Part shown: positions 34,857-43,430 of the stretch, in pieces | How the letters are laid out: each line of letters begins with the position of its first letter | Numbering within the stretch: position 1 is the first letter of the stretch | DNA from: Murdochiella massiliensis | GTDB taxonomy: Bacteria; Bacillota; Clostridia; Tissierellales; Peptoniphilaceae | Direction of reading: 5' to 3' | Length of the DNA: 64,000 bases | Assembly (NCBI RefSeq): GCF_900059565.1 | Contig: NZ_FIZW01000002.1 | Span: forward strand, 124,001-188,000 | Program-made: the position numbers and the translations under genes | The notes under the pieces: generated by a model | What the model saw: only the letters and a program-made list of their open reading frames with translations | Databases searched by the model: none | Told to the model about the DNA's origin: nothing

Positions 34857-36029
34857 TCAGACTTCCTCATCCAGCCAATATACATCCAGACTGGAACGGG
34901 ACAAAGCGGAAAGAATTTCTTCCGTCTGTTGTGCGCGTTCACTCAGAACGAGAAAATCAATGCCTAGGCTTTCATACTGTAAAAGGCTTCCTAATGTGGA
35001 TTCATCGATTACTTGTATCCAGATCAATTGACGACGATCCGGTGTTTGACTCAATCGCCACGGACGTGAACTTCCGGAAAAAGGAAGATGCGCAATCCAT
35101 ACACCTAACGCTTCCGCCTCAGCTGGAGACTGCAAATGAATGAGTTGGGAGTATCGGTCGCCGGCATCGATGTAAATCCCTTTTTCCAAAAAGGTAATCG
35201 CCGTGGTATAAAAGCGGTCTAAAAAAGCGGTGCGTAAGGCAAGAGCCTCTTCAACCTTTGAATCGCTCTTGCTCTTCATGCCGATAAAGCGCGCGGAACC
35301 GTCATAGGCAACGGGCTGAACATCCACTAACAGACGAATCGGTTGTTGCTCCACATCCGAATAGTGCTTGATCATCCATTTTTGCAAACGGCTGCTCAAT
35401 TTCCAGTGGGTATGCGAAAGCGGTTCCCCTTCTTGAAGCGGATCGACGGAAAAAAGCTCGTCCGTCACCAATGTTAACGACCGGCGCTCAACCACATTGC
35501 CCTCTTCCTCTTCGGATGAACGGAGAAAAGGGAGATCTTCCACTCTTTTCGGAAGCGCAAAGCATTCCGCTGTGCGAATGCCGCGTCCTGAAAATTGCAA
35601 CTTGAAGAAGCCGAGCAGATCCTCAAAAATGGGCTCGCCGGAAGAGAAGGTATAAGTTCCGATGTACGGCGCATAGAACGGAAAAGATAAACGCTTATCC
35701 TCGCCCGGAGCAATGATGACTTCCGTTGTTGCTTTTCCCTGCGGAGAAGGAAAAGGAAAATGTAGAAAAAAGGGCAGCAGAGAAGAATCATTGCGCAATT
35801 CCAAAATCCATTCTCCCTCTTCCCCATACTGCAGACGAAGCGGATTCAACTCTTCCTTACGCGAAATATGTCGTCCCGAAAAAAAACTGAATGTCACAGA
35901 AAGAATGGGCAACAGCAACCAGAAGAGAAACAGAATATGCGGAAAGGGGCGCAATTTTGTATTGGCCAGTAAAAAAAGAGCCACTGCACCGATGAGCCAA
36001 AAGAAAAAGCGCGGGCGAACGCCTTTCAT
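34857..36029 (-). CDS. DUF58 domain protein
   Basis: A 390-residue protein with two N-terminal membrane helices (about 10-50), a beta-rich middle and the DUF58 core, whose signature begins DPLQEGEPLSHTHWKLSSR (near 195), a form of the family's DP(x)R..GD....W..SAR. DUF58 proteins partner MoxR ATPases and are thought to resemble von Willebrand A domains. The start overlaps the MoxR stop by four bases (ATGA). Its function here is inferred only from the conserved trio. Confidence 0.87.
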   Translation of the reverse strand: MKGVRPRFFFWLIGAVALFLLANTKLRPFPHILFLFWLLLPILSVTFSFFSGRHISRKEELNPLRLQYGEEGEWILELRNDSSLLPFFLHFPFPSPQGKATTEVIIAPGEDKRLSFPFYAPYIGTYTFSSGEPIFEDLLGFFKLQFSGRGIRTAECFALPKRVEDLPFLRSSEEEEGNVVERRSLTLVTDELFSVDPLQEGEPLSHTHWKLSSRLQKWMIKHYSDVEQQPIRLLVDVQPVAYDGSARFIGMKSKSDSKVEEALALRTAFLDRFYTTAITFLEKGIYIDAGDRYSQLIHLQSPAEAEALGVWIAHLPFSGSSRPWRLSQTPDRRQLIWIQVIDESTLGSLLQYESLGIDFLVLSERAQQTEEILSALSRSSLDVYWLDEEV

Positions 36030-36982
36030 CGCGGAACCACCGTATTGTTCATGATATCGGCAATGACTTCATGCGTAGTAATACCGCGACCGCGACTTTG
36101 TGGCTTTAAGATGATGCGATGATCCAGAACATCATGAACGAGCGCCTGCACATCTTCCGGAATGACATAGGTTCTCCCGTTAAGCAGTGCGAGCGTTTGT
36201 GCAGCGGAAAACAGCATTTGTCCCGCACGTGGGCTTACGCCCAATTCGATGAGATCTTCTTCACGCGTTTTTCGCGTAATCGCAAGCATGTAACGCTTCA
36301 CTTCATCTGTAACGTCCACTTGCGGAATCTGTTCACGAAGCCAGCTGATGACTTCTTTCTCCGCGACAACATTGACGTCTTTTTGAATGCGGCGCATGGC
36401 ATTGGTGGAAATAATTTCCATTTCTTCTTCCATGGACGGATAGCCGATGGAAATGCGCATCATAAAACGGTCCATTTGCGCTTCCGGCAATGGATAGGTA
36501 CCGACGTTTTCTACAGGGTTTTGTGTGGCCATTACCATGAACGGCTTCGGCAACGCATACGTTACACCTTCAACGGTTACCTGCCCTTCCTGCATAGCTT
36601 CCAGAAGAGCGGATTGCGTACGCGGTGACGAACGGTTGATTTCATCCGCCAATAGAATTTGCGTATTCACCGCACCTTCGCGAAATTCAAATTCGGCCGT
36701 TTTCGGATTGTACATATTAAAACCGGTGACGTCGGATGGCATCAGATCTGGCGTAAACTGAATGCGCTGAAAATCAAGGCGAACGGATTTCGCTAAGGCA
36801 TGAACCAGCGTTGTTTTTCCAATACCGGGCACATCCTCCAGAAGAACGTGTCCACCGGCTAAAAGGCAGATCAGCATTTTTTTTGCCGGTATCTCTTTGC
36901 CGATCACGACACGGCCGATACTGGCTAATACATCATCCCCGAGTTTGCGGCAAATGGACGCCGCCTCTTGGTGTAAACTCAT
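36026..36982 (-). CDS. MoxR-family AAA+ ATPase
   Basis: A 318-residue AAA+ ATPase that likely works as a chaperone for the DUF58 and transglutaminase partners. Walker A LEDVPGIGKTT is near residue 48, Walker B LLADEINRSSPRTQSALLEAM near 110, and sensor MATQNPVENVGTYPLPEAQMDRF follows in pieces. The ATG at 36982 is chosen because AAGGAG stands just upstream; the longer reading from 37039 begins without a binding site. It is first of the trio and diverges from the recombinase gene at 37111. Confidence 0.93.
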   Translation of the reverse strand: MSLHQEAASICRKLGDDVLASIGRVVIGKEIPAKKMLICLLAGGHVLLEDVPGIGKTTLVHALAKSVRLDFQRIQFTPDLMPSDVTGFNMYNPKTAEFEFREGAVNTQILLADEINRSSPRTQSALLEAMQEGQVTVEGVTYALPKPFMVMATQNPVENVGTYPLPEAQMDRFMMRISIGYPSMEEEMEIISTNAMRRIQKDVNVVAEKEVISWLREQIPQVDVTDEVKRYMLAITRKTREEDLIELGVSPRAGQMLFSAAQTLALLNGRTYVIPEDVQALVHDVLDHRIILKPQSRGRGITTHEVIADIMNNTVVPR

Positions 36983-37110
36983 TTTATTCTCCTTCTGTAG
37001 GTGCTTTAAACACGCGCACCAATAGGAATCGTGTTGCATTGAAGCAAATGTAACCTTTTTGTATTATATTATGTAGGAGATGGCTTTGCAATTTTCCTGA
37101 GGAGGAAGAC

Positions 37111-38094
37111 GTGGAATTACCGATCATACTTGAGGACTATATCAACTATATAAAAACGGTACGCGGACTTTCTCCTCGCACCATTCGAGAATATGAATAC
37201 GATCTGGTGCGCTTTCTGCGCTTTCATCTTCGTCGACACGGTCAGGGGGCCTCACGCAAAGCCCCTTTAGAGACCATCGATATCTCCTCCGTGGATGTTG
37301 CCACGTTAAAAGCAGTGGATATCAACGATTTATTGGCTTTTCTCGCCTACTCGGAACAGGAAGAAGGCCTCTCGGGCAGTCGCCGCGCTCGCATGTCGTC
37401 CGCAATACGTTCTTTTTTTAAATATCTGGTGAACATACAAGAATACTTTGAAAAAAATCCGGCAGAAAAGCTGACGACACCCAAACGGAAGAAGCGCCAT
37501 CCCGTCTACCTGACGCTGGATGAAGCGTTGCGTCTCATTGAAGTGGCGGCAAAAGAGGAAAATCCCTTCTTTCGCTCTCGCGATGTCGCAATGGTCGTCA
37601 CGTTTTTAACCACCGGAATGCGTTTGAGCGAATTATGCGGACTCAATATCACGTCGCTTCGAGAAGGACGTTTTCATGTCGTCGGCAAGGGCAACAAAGA
37701 GCGCGTCATTTATTTGACGGAATCCTGCGAGGCTGCAATTCGCGCCTATCTGTCTCGACGCCCCATTGTCCCCGGAGAAGAAGCGCTTTTCCTTTCGACC
37801 CATCAACAACGCATCTCACCGCGCGCGGTTCAGCATCGCATAGATGCCTTATTGCGTGAAGCCGGTTTTGACACATCCGTCTACTCTACGCACAAGCTTC
37901 GTCATACGGCGGCGACATTAATGTATCGAGAAGGCGTGGATATTCGTACCTTACAGCGCATCCTCGGTCATGAATCTTTGCAGACGACGCAAATCTATAC
38001 CCATGTGGAAGACGAAATGGCACGTGATGCGGTATCTCGCAATCCCCTTGCCCGTCTTCACTTCTCCGATGAAAAAAGCGCACCGAAAGAATAA
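37111..38094 (+). CDS. xerD: tyrosine recombinase, XerC/XerD type
   Basis: A 327-residue tyrosine recombinase that resolves chromosome dimers at dif with FtsK. A SAM-like core-binding domain (about 1-115) precedes the catalytic domain. The six-residue catalytic set is visible: TGMRLSEL for the first arginine, GKGNKER for the lysine, HKLRHTAAT, LGHESLQTTQIYTHV for the last histidine and tyrosine. AGGAGG precedes the start (GTG at 37111). Housekeeping neighbours and the lack of att sites or phage genes argue against an integrase. XerC and XerD cannot be separated from the sequence, so the symbol is tentative. The terminator overlaps its last codons. Confidence 0.85.
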   Translation: MELPIILEDYINYIKTVRGLSPRTIREYEYDLVRFLRFHLRRHGQGASRKAPLETIDISSVDVATLKAVDINDLLAFLAYSEQEEGLSGSRRARMSSAIRSFFKYLVNIQEYFEKNPAEKLTTPKRKKRHPVYLTLDEALRLIEVAAKEENPFFRSRDVAMVVTFLTTGMRLSELCGLNITSLREGRFHVVGKGNKERVIYLTESCEAAIRAYLSRRPIVPGEEALFLSTHQQRISPRAVQHRIDALLREAGFDTSVYSTHKLRHTAATLMYREGVDIRTLQRILGHESLQTTQIYTHVEDEMARDAVSRNPLARLHFSDEKSAPKE

Positions 38095-38116
38095 CTTCTT
38101 CCGTGCGCTTTTTTTT
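38072..38116. terminator. bidirectional terminator
   Basis: AAAAAAGCGCAC (38072-38083) pairs with GTGCGCTTTTTT (38103-38114). T-runs exist on both strands, so it can end the recombinase gene (+) and the exporter group (-). Confidence 0.85.
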
Positions 38117-38143
38117 GATACGTATGTTGTATACGATCTCTCG

Positions 38144-38404
38144 TTATCCCTTTAATCCCCGTGCCTGACGATCCATGTCCTCAACGACAATGTCGAAAAT
38201 CTCTCCTAAAGTGCGGCAGTATTCCAATACTTTCCACGGTTCATTGGTATGGTAGTGGATTTTAATCAGGTTCTCATCCCCTACCGCCAGTAGGCAATCG
38301 CCGTCAAAATGCTCCACAAAATAGTCGTTGATTCGATCTTCATCCAGGTTTTCCCCTTCAATGAGCAGCTGTGTGTCATAGCGATACGTGATGGACTGTT
38401 CCAT
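38144..38404 (-). CDS. stand-alone FakA/DAK-like domain protein
   Basis: An 86-residue protein that resembles only the middle domain of FakA (YloV), the fatty-acid kinase. The recognisable segment is GDCLLAVGDENLIKIHYHT followed by NEPWKVLEYCRTLGEIF, close to the family's GDSxxVVGDDxxVKVHxHTxxPGxxLE. The ATP-binding DhaL domain and the FakB-binding part are missing. The ATG at 38404 has GAAGGA upstream; an ATG at 38425 would overlap the stop of the exporter gene. It follows the ThrE genes on one transcript. Such free domains are often labelled kinase to dihydroxyacetone kinase; no activity can be predicted. Confidence 0.75.
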   Translation of the reverse strand: MEQSITYRYDTQLLIEGENLDEDRINDYFVEHFDGDCLLAVGDENLIKIHYHTNEPWKVLEYCRTLGEIFDIVVEDMDRQARGLKG

Positions 38405-38421
38405 AAATTCCTTCTTTCTTT

Positions 38422-38931
38422 TCATTTACTGTATTTGTTTCGTTTCATCTGTTTTAATAACGTCACGACGGTTTCGATCAGGAAAACACCGAGTGCAATG
38501 GATGCGGCCATGATGAAGGTCTGTATGGCGTAGACACTGGCCTGATCCATGCGCTCGTAGAAAAAGGCATGCACACAGCGATAGATGAGCGCACCGGGAA
38601 CCAAAGGATAGAGTGATGGGATGATCACCATAGTAACCGGTGTGCGAAACCATCGTGCGCCGATTTGTGCCGCAACGGCAACGACAAGCGTCGCCAAAAA
38701 GGTGGCCGCAAAATTCGTCCATTCGAAATCCAAAAGGAGAGCGTACGTGTCCCAACTGATAAAGGAGATAACCGAATTGAACAGAGCGATTTTTTTGCCG
38801 GCGCCGAGCATGATGGTAAAGGCGAACACAGCAAGAAAAGCCCCCGCCCCCTGCATAACATATTTCAACCATAGCGGATCATTCAGCGGATTAAACAACA
38901 CGGAGGAAAGCATGGTTGTCGTCGAACTCAT
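38422..38931 (-). CDS. threonine/serine exporter, ThrE_2 (C-terminal half) protein
   Basis: A 169-residue protein with about five membrane helices that matches the second half of ThrE (DUF3815). Landmarks are the ISWDTYALLLD stretch and PSLYPLVPGALIYRC near the C-terminal third. Together with the next gene upstream it makes a two-part ThrE exporter for threonine and serine. Its start overlaps that gene's stop by four bases. Confidence 0.88.
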   Translation of the reverse strand: MSSTTTMLSSVLFNPLNDPLWLKYVMQGAGAFLAVFAFTIMLGAGKKIALFNSVISFISWDTYALLLDFEWTNFAATFLATLVVAVAAQIGARWFRTPVTMVIIPSLYPLVPGALIYRCVHAFFYERMDQASVYAIQTFIMAASIALGVFLIETVVTLLKQMKRNKYSK

Positions 38932-39752
38932 AGAAAGAAACCTCCCGTGAGCGTCAAGGCGAAGAACGTACCGACAGCAAGCGCCATACTGGCAATGATT
39001 GCTGCAAGAAGATTTCCTACGCCTGTTAAATAATCCGCGCGCATCGTATCCCGAATTCCATTGGTTAGTGTAGTTCCCGGGAAAAGGCTGATTAGCGCAC
39101 CGATTGCCATACGATCAATGCGAAGAATCGGAAAAAAGCGCACCGTTACCCCCAAAACAAAGATCATGACAAAGGATTGTAAAAACGAAGGGATAAAACT
39201 TCCGCCCAGACGGTTGCGCACCAATTTATTCGTGAGAATAATGCTGCTCGCTGCCAAGCCGGCAAAAATACTTTCCATCAGATTTGCCCCGGACATCAAC
39301 GCAAAACCGGCGGCAGCGATGGCATGATAACCTTTGGAAAAGCGAATGGGATCATGGTTGTCCGCTAAATCTTTTACCGTTTGGTATGCTTCCTCGACGG
39401 CAAGATCACCATTGGCAAGGCGACGTGAAATGGTATTTACCTCACGAATACGATCCAGACGAAACGTGCGATTTTTAATGCGCCGAACAGCCGTAAGACA
39501 GGTATTGTCCTTTAGCGTCAAGGTGACATAAAGTCCGGTAAGCAGGGCAATCACGTCCATCGATCGATGCTCGCTCAAACTTAAAATGCGCTCCATCGTA
39601 TCTTCTACGCGATAGGTCTCCGCTCCATTCTCCATCAAAATCACGCCGGCATACAAAGCAAGATCGAAAATCATTCGGGTATGTGCGGACTCGTCAGCTT
39701 GTAAAGCGATTCCTGTTGCATTGCTTGTTGCCTGAGCGGTAATGCTTTCCAT
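38928..39752 (-). CDS. threonine/serine exporter, ThrE_1 (N-terminal half) protein
   Basis: A 274-residue protein: a soluble N-terminal domain (about 1-125) with the family pattern ENGAETYRVEDTMERIL, then about five membrane helices including ALISLFPGTTLTNGIRD. It is the ThrE_1 (DUF1212) half of a split ThrE amino-acid exporter. AGGAGGAGG precedes the ATG. It is the first gene after an extended -10 promoter and diverges from tRNA-Leu. Confidence 0.9.
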   Translation of the reverse strand: MESITAQATSNATGIALQADESAHTRMIFDLALYAGVILMENGAETYRVEDTMERILSLSEHRSMDVIALLTGLYVTLTLKDNTCLTAVRRIKNRTFRLDRIREVNTISRRLANGDLAVEEAYQTVKDLADNHDPIRFSKGYHAIAAAGFALMSGANLMESIFAGLAASSIILTNKLVRNRLGGSFIPSFLQSFVMIFVLGVTVRFFPILRIDRMAIGALISLFPGTTLTNGIRDTMRADYLTGVGNLLAAIIASMALAVGTFFALTLTGGFFL

Positions 39753-39778
39753 GCCCCCTCCTCCTTAATCCTTTTGCT

Positions 39779-39787
39779 ATTATAGCA
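39779..39787 (-). promoter_or_regulatory. extended -10 promoter of the ThrE group
   Basis: On the minus strand TGC is followed by TATAAT (39784 down to 39779); a TTGCCA lies 19 bases further upstream. Confidence 0.65.
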
Positions 39788-39839
39788 TAGGGGCATTTTA
39801 GTCTGGCAAAAGAAAAACAGGAATTTTCGATCGAAAAAC

Positions 39840-39868
39840 TTGCGAGTAAGGTAAAATTCACGTATAAT
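39840..39868 (+). promoter_or_regulatory. promoter of tRNA-Leu
   Basis: TTGCGA (39840-39845), a spacer of 17 bases and a consensus TATAAT (39863-39868), 14 bases before the tRNA. Confidence 0.8.
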
Positions 39869-39881
39869 ATTTTTGTTGTTC

Positions 39882-39964
39882 GCAGGTGTGGCGGAACGGC
39901 AGACGCGCTAGTTTCAGGGACTAGTGGGAGCAATCTCGTGGGGGTTCAAATCCCTTCACCTGCA
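39882..39964 (+). tRNA. tRNA-Leu (anticodon CAG)
   Basis: 83 bases with the long variable arm of class II tRNAs. Acceptor GCAGGTG pairs with CACCTGC, discriminator A as expected for leucine; anticodon arm CTAGT-TTCAGGG-ACTAG puts CAG at 34-36 to read CTG. CCA is not encoded. Confidence 0.97.
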
Positions 39965-39971
39965 TTGGAAG

Positions 39972-39997
39972 CGGCCTCGTTAGAGGTCGTTTTTTTA
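39972..39997 (+). terminator. terminator of tRNA-Leu
   Basis: CGGCCTC / GAGGTCG with loop GTTA, followed by TTTTTTT. Confidence 0.85.
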
Positions 39998-40010
39998 TGT
40001 CTTTGTGTGA

Positions 40011-40050
40011 AGAAAAAAGAAGGATACCATGACGGTATCCTTCCTTTTTC
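40011..40050. terminator. bidirectional terminator, end of BMP gene
   Basis: Perfect ten-pair stem GAAGGATACC / GGTATCCTTC (40019-40043), loop ATGAC, with T-runs on both strands. Confidence 0.85.
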
Positions 40051-40072
40051 GCTATTTATTCAACGCAAGGAA

Positions 40073-41296
40073 CTATTTGACGTAATTCAGCGTAATGTTC
40101 GTGAACGGTTCCATGATAAGCGTCGGATCACCCATTTCCGTGAAGCTCAGGCTCGGATCAATTTCCGGCATATTCTTTGCGATGCCGTCTTCATCCTTTT
40201 GAATCTTCTCGAAAATGGCTTTATAATCCTCTTCTTTGAACTGCTTGAAGCGGGAGAAGTCTTCGGAGATCTGCACGCCGTTCTCCGCAGCGGAGAGACG
40301 AGTGACCTCGCCGCCCTTGAACTCGTCGGCTAAGATGGTTTTGCATGTCTGATAAACCGCGCTTTGCAGGTTTTTCATTGCCGAGGTGATTACTTCTTCG
40401 CCCATGTCTTTTTGATCTACATCAACGCCGATCATCTTTCCGTTGTTATCCTGTGCCGCCTTCAACACGGAAGAGGCGATGCCGCCGCCGCAGGAGAAAA
40501 TGATCTCGGTGCCGTTCTTATACCAGGTGGCTGCCATAGTCTGAATTTCCGGCTTCGGTGTAAAAGAACCCGTATAGTTGTACATCATTTCCACTTTGGG
40601 GAGGTTCATTTCTTTTGCTGCATAATCCGCACCGGCGATAAAGCCGAAGCCATAGCGTACAACGGCCGGAACGGCAACGCCGCCCGCAAAGCCGAGTTTG
40701 GTATAGCCGTCTTTAACTGCCGCATAGCCGGCTAAGAAACCTGATTCCTGCTCACGGAAGAGGATAGAAGCGGTATTCTTTTCAAAATAGGTTTCGGTGA
40801 CCGGAGAACCGTCCGGGTTGGTTTTGCCTTCCACTACGCGTTGCGGTTCAAAGTCAACGGCAATAAACTTGACATCCGGATGCTCTTTTTGAGCAACACC
40901 AACAGCGGTTTCAAAAAGGAATCCCGGCGTTACGACAATTTTGGCACCCTTTTGAATGGCCTGCTCAATGGCCTGTAAATAGACCTGATCGCCTTGATCC
41001 TGCGGACGCAGATAGTTGGCTTTCACACCGAGTTCATCCGCAAACTGCTTTAATCCTTCAAACGATCCCTGGTTAAACGATTTGTCATCAATCGTACCCA
41101 AGTCCGTAATCAGGTAGAGGGAATTGTCATCATACTTGACCTCTCCGGCCGTTTCCGATGCTTGTTCGCTTGCCGCTTCCGAGGCTGATTCGGATGCTGC
41201 CGGGGTTTCCGAAGACTTCGTGTCCCCGCCGCCACAAGCGGTGAGAACGAGCGTCAACACGAAAAGCGTACTTAAAAATGTAAATAACTTTTTCAT
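40073..41296 (-). CDS. BMP-family substrate-binding lipoprotein (nucleoside type)
   Basis: A 407-residue lipoprotein that binds substrate for the ABC transporter encoded upstream. The signal ends in LTAC with the lipidated Cys21, then a Ser/Glu-rich linker (about 25-52) leads to the BMP/PnrA fold, marked by ITDLGTIDDKSFNQGSFEGL, a nucleoside-binding signature in Med/PnrA proteins. BMP transporters bring in purine nucleosides. It has its own promoter 107 bases after the permease gene, which would let the binding protein be made in excess over the membrane parts. Confidence 0.93.
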   Translation of the reverse strand: MKKLFTFLSTLFVLTLVLTACGGGDTKSSETPAASESASEAASEQASETAGEVKYDDNSLYLITDLGTIDDKSFNQGSFEGLKQFADELGVKANYLRPQDQGDQVYLQAIEQAIQKGAKIVVTPGFLFETAVGVAQKEHPDVKFIAVDFEPQRVVEGKTNPDGSPVTETYFEKNTASILFREQESGFLAGYAAVKDGYTKLGFAGGVAVPAVVRYGFGFIAGADYAAKEMNLPKVEMMYNYTGSFTPKPEIQTMAATWYKNGTEIIFSCGGGIASSVLKAAQDNNGKMIGVDVDQKDMGEEVITSAMKNLQSAVYQTCKTILADEFKGGEVTRLSAAENGVQISEDFSRFKQFKEEDYKAIFEKIQKDEDGIAKNMPEIDPSLSFTEMGDPTLIMEPFTNITLNYVK

Positions 41297-41357
41297 CGTC
41301 TCCTTCTTTCTTTCTCCTCGTTCGATGGGTTACTTGGTTCGAACTTTACGCAACTTC

Positions 41358-41386
41358 AGTGTAAACGATACCTGCGCTTAACACAA
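41358..41386 (-). promoter_or_regulatory. separate promoter for the BMP lipoprotein gene
   Basis: On the minus strand TTGTGT (41386-41381), a 17-base spacer and TACACT (41363-41358), 62 bases before the ATG. Confidence 0.65.
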
Positions 41387-41403
41387 CTGAAAAGTTTGTC
41401 GCG

Positions 41404-42363
41404 CTAGCGTTGTCCTTTGTCAAACGGCCTCCCTTCCGCCGCCGGCGCGCGAGTTTTCTTGCTGGTAAAGGCCAGCAAAAGTATCGTAATGACATAGGGT
41501 AATATCTGATAAACAAATTGCGGAATACCGAGGTTGTAGAGGAAAGGAATTCCCGAATAGATCGACGATAGTGCTTTCAGCAGGCCGAAGAAAAAAGCGG
41601 CGAGCCCGATTGAAATCGGATTCCATTGTCCGAAGATGAGAACTGCGATGGCTAAAAATCCGTAGCCGGCTACGGTACCGTTAAACTCCGTTGATACCGG
41701 CAAAATATAGGCTAAACCGCCGAGTCCACCGAGAGCGCCCGAAATCAGTACGCCCGCCCAGCGAATACGTGCGACGGACACGCCGGCCGCATCGGTTGCC
41801 TGCGGATATTCACCGGCAGAACGCAGACGAAGACCAAATGATGTCTTATACAAAACGATGGTTGAAACCAGCCAGAGGATAAGAACAAGATAGGTCGTCA
41901 CATAAACATTTTGAAAAAGTATAGGACCGATGAGCGGGATCTTGCTCAATACAGGCACTTCCGTGATCGTAAAATGCCCCGTAAAGGAAATCTGTTGAAT
42001 GCCGATTAACGAACGGGCGACAAAGATAGCAAAGGCCCCGGCAAACATATTAATTGCCGTACCGGAGATGGTCTGATCCGCAAACATATTGATAGACGCG
42101 AAGGCGTGGAAGGCGGAATACACTGTCCCGGCAAGAATGGACAGAGCAATCGCTACCCAGAGGTGAGCCATGGTTACTTCCTGACCGGCATCGTTTACAA
42201 CGTGCAGGTAAAGCGTGCCGGCAAATGCGCCGATGACCATAATTCCTTCCAACCCGATATTAATGACCCCACTTCGCTCGGAAAACATGGCGGCAAGGGC
42301 GACGACCAGAAGAGGAATTGCAAAATTCAGCATCTGTTGAAAGATAAAAATTACAATATCCAT
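41404..42363 (-). CDS. ABC transporter permease (nucleoside type, second permease)
   Basis: A 319-residue permease of the BPD_transp_2 family (RbsC-like), with about eight to ten membrane helices and the family pattern ERSGVINIGLEGIMVIGAFAG in its first third. It pairs with the larger permease encoded just upstream. The start codon shares one base with that gene's stop (TAATG). Confidence 0.92.
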   Translation of the reverse strand: MDIVIFIFQQMLNFAIPLLVVALAAMFSERSGVINIGLEGIMVIGAFAGTLYLHVVNDAGQEVTMAHLWVAIALSILAGTVYSAFHAFASINMFADQTISGTAINMFAGAFAIFVARSLIGIQQISFTGHFTITEVPVLSKIPLIGPILFQNVYVTTYLVLILWLVSTIVLYKTSFGLRLRSAGEYPQATDAAGVSVARIRWAGVLISGALGGLGGLAYILPVSTEFNGTVAGYGFLAIAVLIFGQWNPISIGLAAFFFGLLKALSSIYSGIPFLYNLGIPQFVYQILPYVITILLLAFTSKKTRAPAAEGRPFDKGQR

Positions 42364-43430
42364 TATTTGCCCTCCTCTTTTTCTCTACGGTTCAACAAAC
42401 GACGGAAAAGAACAGAAAGGGCGGAAACATAAAGAATAAAGGAAATGATAATCGTGATCAGTTCCGGTGCGTAGCCAAGCGTTTGAATCGCCTGTCCGCC
42501 CATATTGAGGTACGAAAAGAACAGAGCCGAAAATAAAATACCGATCGGTTCACTAAGACCCAGTAAAGCCACAGCGATGCCGTCAAAGCCTTGCTGAGGA
42601 AGAACATCTACTACGGCAATAGCGGTTCCTGCACCGGAAAGGTAAAAGAGCCCACCGCCGAGACCGGCCATAGCGCCGGAAATCGCCATGGATTTAATAA
42701 TGCTGGCATTTTCATTGATGCCGGCATATTTAGCCGCATGACGATTTAAGCCCACGGCCTGCATTTCAAAGCCGAAGGTCGTCTTTTTAAGAATCAAATG
42801 CAATACCACGACCATTGCCAGTCCGATGAGAAATCCGCCGCCGGCAAAAGTACCAGGAAAAAGAACATCAAAGCCAAAACGCGGTACGGCAGTGTTGATT
42901 GCCATAGTCGTGTTGCGGAAGAGATTATAGATATTCAGCCGTTTAATGAGGTCATTTACCAAATACATCGTCGTGTAATTGAGCATAATGCACGTGATGA
43001 CCTCGTTGACATTGCGATAAGCCTTCAGCATTCCCACGATGGCGCCCAGAAATGCACCGGCAAGAGCCGAGACGAGAAGCGCCACCGGCCACATTACAAA
43101 AGCCGGAATAAAGCGTTCCAGGCGATTGCAGAGCAGGATCACCATGAAGCCGCCGAATAGAAACTGTCCCGAAGCGCCGATGTTAAAGAGACCGGTTTGA
43201 AAGGCAAATCCAACCGCCAGACCCGTCATCAGCAAGGGCGTGGCATAATAAAACAGGTTACCGACGCCGGCCATGCCGTTCAAAAACGGACCGCGGAAGA
43301 AATTCGGAATGGCCTCCCCCGCAGCGGAGGGGTTGGTGAAAAAAATAATGGCAATGCCGACCACTAGCCCGATGAGTATCGCAATAAGAGATGGCAGTGC
43401 TTTTTGGAAACCTAAACGCTTAGTTTTCAT
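42363..43430 (-). CDS. ABC transporter permease (nucleoside type, first permease)
   Basis: A 355-residue membrane permease of the same family. It has the pattern FQTGLFNIGASGQFLFGGF and about nine helices. Its start lies 11 bases inside the end of the ATPase gene, and its stop shares a base with the next permease, so the three membrane-transporter genes are tightly coupled. Confidence 0.92.
   Translation of the reverse strand: MKTKRLGFQKALPSLIAILIGLVVGIAIIFFTNPSAAGEAIPNFFRGPFLNGMAGVGNLFYYATPLLMTGLAVGFAFQTGLFNIGASGQFLFGGFMVILLCNRLERFIPAFVMWPVALLVSALAGAFLGAIVGMLKAYRNVNEVITCIMLNYTTMYLVNDLIKRLNIYNLFRNTTMAINTAVPRFGFDVLFPGTFAGGGFLIGLAMVVVLHLILKKTTFGFEMQAVGLNRHAAKYAGINENASIIKSMAISGAMAGLGGGLFYLSGAGTAIAVVDVLPQQGFDGIAVALLGLSEPIGILFSALFFSYLNMGGQAIQTLGYAPELITIIISFILYVSALSVLFRRLLNRREKEEGK

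Noticed and set aside
37111-38094. Tyrosine recombinase as the integrase of a mobile element
   Set aside because: Core-gene neighbours, XerC/D length and domains, and no att repeats or phage genes nearby.
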